64,000 nucleotides of DNA, from the NCBI GenBank assembly GCA_012026795.1, contig VEPM01000011.1, positions 62,001 to 126,000 of the forward strand, written 5' to 3'. The stretch's first letter is position 1. Every line of letters begins with the position of its first letter. This DNA is from Candidatus Methanoperedens sp. Lineage in GTDB: Archaea; Halobacteriota; Methanosarcinia; Methanosarcinales; Methanoperedenaceae. Of the stretch, positions 57,933-64,000 are shown piece by piece. The position numbers and the translations under genes were made by a program. Below the pieces are notes generated by a model. The model made no database searches, was not told the DNA's origin, and was given only the letters and a program-made list of their open reading frames with translations.

Positions 57933-59333
57933 TTGAAAGGTGAACCAAAAGTCACGATCGTCTGTTCAAGCCAGGACAGGGCAAGCCAGAATATTAAGAA
58001 TTGCCTTTTCTCCCTTCGAAAATGGAATAATATATCATCCGAAGAAAGTATTTTAGTTTTTGAGTATAAGAATTTCAGGATAGTGGAAATAGAAGAATCC
58101 CTGATTTCCCAGGATGGCCTGGATAAAAAGTTAGCCGGGTTGGGTTATCCTGCATCACTTATGATATTTGCTTCCAAACATAGAAGCAAAGATTTACGTG
58201 CTATTCTTACTGTACATTCTACAGGTAATGTTAATGAGGCAAAATTCGGGGGAACTCCCCGGAAACTTTCAGCCGCTGCCCCCCAGGCTGTCAGGTCACT
58301 GCTTCGCTCGCTGAAAATCCTTGCAGGAAATGAAGATTATGAAATTACTCTGGAGTGTACGCATCATGGTCCGAGCGACCTTGACACTCCGTCTGTTTTT
58401 ATTGAAGTGGGAAGCAGCATAGGCCAGTGGCTTGACGAAGTTGCAGGGCGGATAGTTGCGGAAGCCATACTTCTTTTTAAAGATAGTGATTCACCTGTAG
58501 CTGTGGGTTTCGGAGGTACGCATTACGCGCCAAGACAAACTTCGCTGATCCTTTCTACTGATGTCACTTTCGGCCATATTTTTCCCTCGTATGCCCTTGA
58601 TGAACTGGATGAGACCATGATACACCAGGCCTTTGTGAGAAGCGGAGCTGATTTTGCATATATTGACCGGAAATCCATGAAGGGTGAGCAGCGTGAGAAG
58701 CTAAGTAAAATGATTGAAGCCTGCGGTTTTGAAGTGTTAAAGGAAAGCGACATCAGGGAAATGGACGGGGTACCCTGGGAATTTTGCATGCAGCTGCGAA
58801 AAAGAGTCAAGGAGATATGCCCTTCCGGGAAACCCGTGATCACTGACGGGATAAAATGTGCTCTATCCTCCTGCCAGACATGCATCTGCCCGGGGGTCAA
58901 GATCGCAAAGATCAATCCTGCACTTTTATCCGAAGCGGAAAAACTTGATAAGAATGGCCTTAAGGCTTTCCTCTCTGACCATAATATGGCCTATATCGAA
59001 TATGAAGATGGAAGATTTGCTCATATCCTTATCGGGATTGATGATTCATGCGCCAGGCTGGCTGCAGAAGAGTTAAGGGATAAATGCGTGGAAATTATTA
59101 AAAAAAATTATGATGTCTCTCTGGAAAAGGGAATACTGCAAATATCTGACAGGAAGTTCAGCCCGGAATTGGCTAAATCACTTGGGGTTGTGGATATGCA
59201 GTTGTATGGGAGGCTGGCCCGGGGTGAATCCGTGATAATAGACGGAAAAACTATAAATCCAGAGATGGTATATGAAACAAATAAAAGAGCCATTAAATTA
59301 ATAAACGATGGAGAAGAAGCATGGAATCAATAA
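57933..59333 (+). CDS. dtdA: D-aminoacyl-tRNA deacylase DtdA
   Basis: A 466-residue protein. The first 270 residues are the archaeal/plant GEK1-type deacylase domain, with [29 protein letters not shown] and [10 protein letters not shown]. The remaining 190 residues form an extra C-terminal domain, including a [13 protein letters not shown] cysteine group, as seen in longer euryarchaeal members. The enzyme removes D-amino acids from mischarged tRNA. The start is TTG at 57933 with GAAGGCAG upstream. It overlaps ftsZ by 13 bp. Confidence 0.88.
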   Translation: MKGEPKVTIVCSSQDRASQNIKNCLFSLRKWNNISSEESILVFEYKNFRIVEIEESLISQDGLDKKLAGLGYPASLMIFASKHRSKDLRAILTVHSTGNVNEAKFGGTPRKLSAAAPQAVRSLLRSLKILAGNEDYEITLECTHHGPSDLDTPSVFIEVGSSIGQWLDEVAGRIVAEAILLFKDSDSPVAVGFGGTHYAPRQTSLILSTDVTFGHIFPSYALDELDETMIHQAFVRSGADFAYIDRKSMKGEQREKLSKMIEACGFEVLKESDIREMDGVPWEFCMQLRKRVKEICPSGKPVITDGIKCALSSCQTCICPGVKIAKINPALLSEAEKLDKNGLKAFLSDHNMAYIEYEDGRFAHILIGIDDSCARLAAEELRDKCVEIIKKNYDVSLEKGILQISDRKFSPELAKSLGVVDMQLYGRLARGESVIIDGKTINPEMVYETNKRAIKLINDGEEAWNQ

Positions 59334-60412
59334 TCAAAGAGGCAATATCAAGAGCAGGCGAATCTCCAATGCCAGTAATTGGGGATACGGACAAGGAACT
59401 ACTGGAAATATTAAAGGAATTAAAGACAAATATTGTTGTCATAGGATGTGGTGGATCTGGCTCTAATACGATCCAGAGAATTTCCGATGAGGGAATAATC
59501 GGGGCGGAGCTGTACGCTATCAACACTGATGCGCAGCATTTATTAAATATCCAGGTTAAAAAGAAGATCCTTATCGGGAGAAACAGGACCAGAGGGCTTG
59601 GCGCCGGAAGCCTGCCGCAGATAGGGCAGGATGCAGCCCAGGAATCAAAACCTGCGATTGAAAAAGCTGTGGGGAATGCAGATCTTGTTTTCATAACATG
59701 CGGGCTTGGCGGAGGAACAGGAACAGGCTCTGCGCCTATTGTTGCAGAAATTGCGCGTGATGCCGGGGCATTGACAATAGCTGTTGTAACACTTCCATTC
59801 TCAGTCGAAGGACAAATCCGCATGGATAATGCTGAAGCAGGGCTTGAGCGTCTGCGTGATGCCGTAGATACCGTAATAGTAGTCCCGAATGACAAATTGC
59901 TTGAAGTTGTCCCTCATCTTCCTTTGCAGACAGCTTTTAAAGTATGTGATGAAGTCCTTATGCGCTCAGTAAAAGGAATAACCGAATTGATCACAAAACC
60001 CGGTCTTGTGAATCTTGATTTTGCTGATGTCAGGGTTATTATGCAAAAGAGTGGCGTTGCAATGATAGGTCTTGGTGAAGCCGAAGGCGAGAACAAAGCA
60101 CTGGAATCCGTCCAGAGGGCGTTAAGGAGCCCCCTCCTTGATGTTGATGTATCAGGCGCATCAGGCGCACTTGTAAATGTAGTCGGAGGGCCGGATATGA
60201 CCATAGCTGAAGCTGAAAGTGTGGTGAATGAGCTTTATACGCGCATTGATCCCAAGGCAAGGCTGATATGGGGCGCAATGGTTGATCCTGATCTTGAAAA
60301 TGTCGTACGCACAATGGTCGTTGTTACAGGTGTTACATCACCGCAGATTCTTGGCAAGAATACCAAAGGAAATATTTCTACGGCCAAATACGGCATTGAT
60401 TTTGTAAAATAA
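59321..60412 (+). CDS. ftsZ: Cell division protein FtsZ
   Basis: A 363-residue FtsZ. It has the nucleotide loop [15 protein letters not shown], the signature [13 protein letters not shown] near residue 127 and the T7 loop [11 protein letters not shown] near 228. It polymerises at mid-cell. Together with the PRC-barrel gene two positions upstream the locus suggests a division cluster. It overlaps the end of dtdA. Confidence 0.95.
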   Translation: MESIIKEAISRAGESPMPVIGDTDKELLEILKELKTNIVVIGCGGSGSNTIQRISDEGIIGAELYAINTDAQHLLNIQVKKKILIGRNRTRGLGAGSLPQIGQDAAQESKPAIEKAVGNADLVFITCGLGGGTGTGSAPIVAEIARDAGALTIAVVTLPFSVEGQIRMDNAEAGLERLRDAVDTVIVVPNDKLLEVVPHLPLQTAFKVCDEVLMRSVKGITELITKPGLVNLDFADVRVIMQKSGVAMIGLGEAEGENKALESVQRALRSPLLDVDVSGASGALVNVVGGPDMTIAEAESVVNELYTRIDPKARLIWGAMVDPDLENVVRTMVVVTGVTSPQILGKNTKGNISTAKYGIDFVK

Positions 60413-60451
60413 CTCAAATAAAATAGTTGTAATACTATAATATTGGTATTA

Positions 60452-61180
60452 ATGCCTGCGTACATAAACGAGATATTCAATTCCATCCAGGGCGAAGGTC
60501 CTTATGCAGGCATGCGCCAGGTTTTTGTCAGGTTTGAAAAATGCCAGCTCCACTGTTCTTACTGCGACACGCCACAAACACGTGACATTTCAGGCTCCTG
60601 CAGGATTGAGACTTATGCAGGAAGCGGAAAATTTACCCTGGCACAAACACCGCTTTACAGGGAAGAGGTTGCAGATTTTATCCGGAAATTATGGACATCC
60701 TCAACAAAACATGTCAGCCTGACAGGCGGGGAACCGCTGCTGCATGCAGATTTTATCAGGACGCTTGGCCTGGAATATCCTTTATACCTTGAAACTAATT
60801 CCGGCTTTCCTGAAAAAGCGCGGGAATTAAAGGATATTATCACAATAGCATCATGCGACATTAAATTGCCTGAACATGATTGTACTGACCATTATTCGCA
60901 ACTTTTGAAAAATGAGCTTGAGACGATTTCCATTCTGAATGAGGCTGCAAAGACGTTTGTAAAAGTAATAATCATGCCAGAGACTACAAAACAGTCATTA
61001 TCACCTGCTATCGAAGGTGTCAGATCAATTGATGATAATATCCCTTTTATCCTTCAGCCTGTAACTTCAGATAAAAAAGTCTCTTCATCACTATTGTTTG
61101 AACTGATGGATTTTGCAGGCGAAAAATTAAAAGATGTGCGTGCTATCGGGCAAACGCACAAGATGATGAACCTTCTTTAA
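60452..61180 (+). CDS. queE: 7-carboxy-7-deazaguanine synthase QueE
   Basis: A 242-residue radical SAM protein with FNSIQGEGPYAGMRQVFVRF, the cluster motif CQLHCSYCDT, and SLTGGEPLLH. QueE makes CDG, a precursor of archaeosine and queuosine tRNA modifications. I chose the ATG at 60452; the frame opens three codons earlier with TTG. CTATAATATT just upstream could be the TATA box. No other archaeosine genes are next to it. Confidence 0.9.
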   Translation: MPAYINEIFNSIQGEGPYAGMRQVFVRFEKCQLHCSYCDTPQTRDISGSCRIETYAGSGKFTLAQTPLYREEVADFIRKLWTSSTKHVSLTGGEPLLHADFIRTLGLEYPLYLETNSGFPEKARELKDIITIASCDIKLPEHDCTDHYSQLLKNELETISILNEAAKTFVKVIIMPETTKQSLSPAIEGVRSIDDNIPFILQPVTSDKKVSSSLLFELMDFAGEKLKDVRAIGQTHKMMNLL

Positions 61181-61680
61181 CTGTTGGTTGCTGTAGCCAG
61201 GTTGATCGCTTTTTGGGCATCGGTTGATGACCCGACGTTGATCATTGAATCTTTGGTTGTCCAGATGATTCTATACTTATTGGCTGGCCTTCCATCACTT
61301 ATGAACTGAGTCGTAACTTTTGTTGCCTTGTGACCATTAAAGTAGATCTCGGTGAATGGCTCATAACCTTCATCCTTATATGTAGCCTTATATTCTTCCA
61401 TGACAGCTTCTGGAGACTCCGATTTGAAAACATCAATATATATATCTTCTCCGGTATCTGTCCTGTAAACTCCCTCAATAGCTTTTTTTGAGAAATTGCC
61501 ACGTGTAATATTTGTTTCAAGTGTTGCCATGTATGTAAAACCTGTAGGCAAATTGATAGTAGGGATTTGTTCGGATTTGACCTGATCGGTATTATTTACC
61601 GGATCAACAGTTGTATCAGTACAGCCTGAAACAAAAACTATTATTACTAAGAATAATAAAACAGCTATTTTTTTTAACAT
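61177..61680 (-). CDS. Small secreted lipoprotein, unknown function
   Basis: A 167-residue protein from the ATG at 61680, which has GGAGAAAAT directly before it; the frame extends upstream to 61821 without a plausible start. The N-terminus LKKIAVLLFLVIIVFVSGC is a lipoprotein signal with the lipobox cysteine. The mature part looks like a single alpha/beta domain (GFTYMATLETNITRGNF, KATKVTTQFISDGRPANKY). I do not recognise the family. It is convergent with queE, overlapping by 4 bp. Confidence 0.75.
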   Translation of the reverse strand: MLKKIAVLLFLVIIVFVSGCTDTTVDPVNNTDQVKSEQIPTINLPTGFTYMATLETNITRGNFSKKAIEGVYRTDTGEDIYIDVFKSESPEAVMEEYKATYKDEGYEPFTEIYFNGHKATKVTTQFISDGRPANKYRIIWTTKDSMINVGSSTDAQKAINLATATNS

Positions 61681-61819
61681 ATTTTCTCCTGGCTCCATAT
61701 ATGACATGGGATAAAAAAATGTTACGGTCAAATCACTGGATAAACAGAAATAACAAGTTTTAAAATCATAATTGGTAAAGTACAAATACCACGAATGATA
61801 ATTAAAAATATGTAGGAAC

Positions 61820-62269
61820 ATGCCAAAACTTGTAATTATCTATGGCACAGGGTCACATAATACTGAAAGGATAGCTAAGGCTATAGAAGAAGGTGCAAAA
61901 GCGGAAGGTGTTGAAACCATAGTGGAAAATGTATCTTTTGCTGAAAAGAACCATCTCATTGATGCAGATGCCATTGCCATCGGTTCCCCGAATTATCGTG
62001 ATGCGATGATGCCTTCCGTGCAAAAATTCCTGAATGAACTGGCTGATGTTGACCTGGCCGGGAAAATCGGGCTTGCTTTCGGGTCTTATGGGTGGGGTCT
62101 TGAAGCTATACAGGCGATCAATAAACAATTGAGATCATACCGTGTTGAGATGATAGAGGATTTATGTATAAAAAGGATGCCCGGGGAAGAGGAACTTGAG
62201 ATATGCAGGCGGGTTGGCTCGCTTCTTGCCTGTAAGATAAATAATATGGAGGTAAAATGTGCAGCGTAG
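61820..62269 (+). CDS. Flavodoxin-domain protein
   Basis: A 149-residue flavodoxin-like protein with an FMN phosphate loop variant (IYGTGSHNTERIAKAI), IAIGSPNYRDAMMPSVQKFL and AFGSYGWGLEAIQAI. It resembles the flavodoxin half of F420H2 oxidase/FprA proteins without the metallo-beta-lactamase half. It is likely an electron carrier. It overlaps the next small gene by 13 bp. Confidence 0.88.
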   Translation: MPKLVIIYGTGSHNTERIAKAIEEGAKAEGVETIVENVSFAEKNHLIDADAIAIGSPNYRDAMMPSVQKFLNELADVDLAGKIGLAFGSYGWGLEAIQAINKQLRSYRVEMIEDLCIKRMPGEEELEICRRVGSLLACKINNMEVKCAA

Positions 62270-62412
62270 GTGATTCGTTCGGTGTAGAACTCGAAGGTGG
62301 AATGGAACCGCATCTATATATATGCAACAATTGCAGTAAGACATTCAAAGGTATTGGTACCAATTTGAAATGCCCGAAATGCTTTTCGGAAGACATCAAA
62401 TGTATTGAGTAA
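62257..62412 (+). CDS. Zinc-ribbon miniprotein
   Basis: A 51-residue protein read directly from the sequence. It has CNNC at residues 23-26 and CPKC at 39-42, a zinc-ribbon or rubredoxin-like knuckle pair. The GGAGGT at 62248-62253 is a strong ribosome binding site. It overlaps the flavodoxin gene and is likely co-translated with it; rubredoxin-like partners of flavodoxin-type proteins are common in anaerobes. Confidence 0.75.
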   Translation: MCSVGDSFGVELEGGMEPHLYICNNCSKTFKGIGTNLKCPKCFSEDIKCIE

Positions 62413-62480
62413 ATATACAAATTAATTTATTTGTCAATTTGATAATATACCAATCTAACTTTTTATACAAGAATATCTAA

Positions 62481-62519
62481 ATGTGCAACTGTTGCACTTT
62501 TGCACATGTTTAAATAGTT
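62481..62519 (+). promoter_or_regulatory. Operator-like repeats and TATA box of the roadblock gene
   Basis: GTGCAAC-T-GTTGCAC (62483-62497) is a perfect 7-1-7 palindrome. A third half-site makes a second pairing, ATGTGCAA (62481-62488) with TTGCACAT (62500-62507). The TATA box GTTTAAATAG (about 62509-62518) follows at once, so a regulator bound here would affect transcription of the gene at 62570. Confidence 0.55.
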
Positions 62520-62569
62520 TGAAGGACGTATTGTTATTTGAAGTCGATTAAACTGAGGAAGGTGCTGTA

Positions 62570-62944
62570 ATGATTAATGAAACACGGATAAAAATGATTG
62601 AAAGCACACTGAAAGAAATTGATAAAACTGGCGGGATAGAGTCAATAGCAATAGCAAGCAGGGATGGCTTATTGATATACTCAACATTAAAGAACCAAAA
62701 GCGCGCAGAAGTACTTGTTGCACTGTCTGCTACTATGGTAGGTGCAGCAGAAGCAGCTTCAAACGAGCTTGGAAAAGGCAGCCCTGAGAGAACGATAGTG
62801 GAATCAAAAAATGGTAAGATTATTGGATATGGAGCCGGACCAAAAGCAATACTCTTGGTTATGACAGTACCTGGTCTAAACCTGGGATTGGTCCTTGTCG
62901 AAATGAAAAAAGCATCTGAAAAAATAAAGCAAGTCCTTGGATAG
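62570..62944 (+). CDS. Roadblock/LC7 domain protein
   Basis: A 124-residue single roadblock domain: TLKEIDKTGGIESIAIASRDGLLIYS (partly quoted), a central helix AEVLVALSATMVGAAEAASNEL, and AILLVMTVPGLNLGLVLVEM. Such proteins regulate small GTPases or act as dimeric scaffolds. It is a paralogue of the gene at 29117. It ends 2 bp before the convergent RuBisCO gene. Confidence 0.88.
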   Translation: MINETRIKMIESTLKEIDKTGGIESIAIASRDGLLIYSTLKNQKRAEVLVALSATMVGAAEAASNELGKGSPERTIVESKNGKIIGYGAGPKAILLVMTVPGLNLGLVLVEMKKASEKIKQVLG

Positions 62945-62946
62945 TT

Positions 62947-64000
62947 TCATTTCGGCATGTAATATTCCCATTTACCAAGCGCCTGCTTCAATTCATTGTT
63001 TTTTATCGCAAATTCATTAAGGCCAATACCATCCATTGTGGCTTCTATTGCCTGCATAACTGCCTTTGCGCCAGCTCGTGTTCCTTTCGGGTGGCCGTGA
63101 ATGCCGCCGCTTACAAGCAATGTACAGTCATTTCCCAGGATACTCATGACAGATGGTATCAATCCCGGATGAAGGCCACCTGAAGAAACGGGAAGAGCCG
63201 GCTTTATTGATCCCCAATCCTGCGAAAGCATCCCATCATTTTCAATTTTATGGTCGCGCAGCACTCTGGCGATCTGTGTGACCTCTTTTTTGCTCCCCAC
63301 AAGTTTTCCTATTGCAGTACCTGAATGAATTTCATCTACTCCTAATAAACGCATAAGTTTTGCAAGGAAATACATGCTCAACCCATGCCTCGGATTCCTG
63401 TCAAAAGCCGCATGCATCGCACGATGGGCGTGTATGGCTAATCCAAGGTCGCCGCACTCATCCCGCATTGTCTGGACAGACGCGGTTCCGCAGGTAACAA
63501 CATCGATCATGGCAAACCTCCAGCCCGAATCATGAAGCAATTTAGCTTTTCGGATCATTTCTTTTGTCTCACCTGTGATATTCAAAAGTGCATCTTTCTC
63601 CTCGCCTGTTTCTTTTTCAGCTTTATCACGCAATCTGGCCATGCGCATAAGCCTGTCTTCAAAGCGGTTAAAAGATGTGGAGGTCAGGTTCTCATCATCC
63701 TTTACAAGATCAAATCCTCCCATCCACGTTTCGTATGCAACATCGGCATGTTCAGATGAGCTAAAGCCGATCTTGGGTTTTGGTACTGCACCCGTTATGG
63801 GGCGTTCTTTGATTTTCAATAAAGACCTTATTCCCTCAATACCCTGTCCCGGGCCTTTGAAAGACTTAATATATTGTCCTGGGAAGGATGCATCAATGAG
63901 CCTTAAATTCCGAAGGGCTTTCATCCCGAAGATATTTCCTGCTATCCCGCTCAGGAGCTGAGGGGCGTTTCCAGGTTCCCAGAGGTCTATTGGATAAGCG
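62947..64000 (-). CDS. rbcL: Form III ribulose-bisphosphate carboxylase, large subunit (5' truncated)
   Basis: About 351 residues of the C-terminal barrel are visible; the frame continues past the window end (YPIDLWEPGNAPQLLSGIAG precedes the first in-frame Met). Active-site motifs present: TGAVPKPKIG, GGFDLVKDDENL with the carbamylated lysine, HAHRAMHAAF, HSGTAIGKL, SSGGLHPG and SGGIHGHP. Archaeal form III enzymes act in AMP salvage by fixing CO2 onto ribulose bisphosphate from nucleotides. No small subunit is expected. Confidence 0.93.
   Translation of the reverse strand, partial: AYPIDLWEPGNAPQLLSGIAGNIFGMKALRNLRLIDASFPGQYIKSFKGPGQGIEGIRSLLKIKERPITGAVPKPKIGFSSSEHADVAYETWMGGFDLVKDDENLTSTSFNRFEDRLMRMARLRDKAEKETGEEKDALLNITGETKEMIRKAKLLHDSGWRFAMIDVVTCGTASVQTMRDECGDLGLAIHAHRAMHAAFDRNPRHGLSMYFLAKLMRLLGVDEIHSGTAIGKLVGSKKEVTQIARVLRDHKIENDGMLSQDWGSIKPALPVSSGGLHPGLIPSVMSILGNDCTLLVSGGIHGHPKGTRAGAKAVMQAIEATMDGIGLNEFAIKNNELKQALGKWEYYMPK

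Noticed and set aside
1-64000. tRNA or rRNA genes, insertion sequences with transposase
   Set aside because: None of the intergenic regions shows a cloverleaf with TTCRA-type arm, rRNA sequence or transposase reading frame that I could recognise by eye.

Overview
The window looks like a piece of an archaeal chromosome from the Methanosarcinales, quite possibly a Methanoperedens-like (ANME-2d) lineage. This is an inference from gene content: a Methanosarcina-type S-layer protein with two duplication domains, chromosomal protein MC1, the archaeal cobalamin enzymes CobY and CobZ, a coenzyme F390 synthetase-like ligase, archaeal-type prolyl-tRNA synthetase, form III RuBisCO, FtsZ together with a second tubulin-like GTPase, a two-domain Cdc48 ATPase, DtdA, and TATA-box promoters with several apparently leaderless starts. 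I found no rRNA or tRNA gene, integrase or transposase.

Layout. 1-3442: end of a Kup potassium transporter, then a compact run of a DUF11 surface protein, a CetZ-like GTPase and a 2[4Fe-4S] ferredoxin. 3443-3895: three intergenic repeat elements. 3896-5169: Sua5/TsaC and an MNT/HepT toxin-antitoxin pair whose HepT half is broken. 5318-14923: the S-layer protein, a small membrane protein, a DUF72-SWIM fusion, TspO, an F390 synthetase-like ligase, a DUF362 ferredoxin protein and a PAC2 protein. 14970-19353 (minus strand): a tightly overlapping operon for the end of cobalamin synthesis (cobD-like, cbiB, cobZ, cobS, cobY). 19640-27536: MC1 and two large PKD / PGF-pre-PGF surface proteins. 27584-34996: proS, a roadblock protein, a multi-pass membrane protein, two nucleotide-sugar dehydrogenases, a RimI-like acetyltransferase and trxB.

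35154-55144 is a type I-B CRISPR-Cas locus: cas6; an operon of an unknown 118-residue protein, cas8 (Cst1-like), cas7, cas5 and cas3; a 3.7 kb insertion of toxin-antitoxin genes; cas4-cas1-cas2; and a very long array of 104 repeats (30 bp) and 103 spacers (35-39 nt). The insertion is the most unusual part. Each toxin-antitoxin module (VapBC, a TumE pair, a UPF0175 protein, a TumE remnant) is bracketed by a copy of a GC-rich, strongly foldable element of about 50-55 bp, so the stretch reads like a row of cassettes. The array holds one spacer present twice and several pairs of related spacers, consistent with repeated sampling of related invaders.

55352-64000 is housekeeping again: Cdc48, a PRC-barrel protein, DtdA, FtsZ, QueE, a lipoprotein, a flavodoxin, a zinc-ribbon miniprotein, a second roadblock protein, and the C-terminal part of form III RuBisCO running off the window end.
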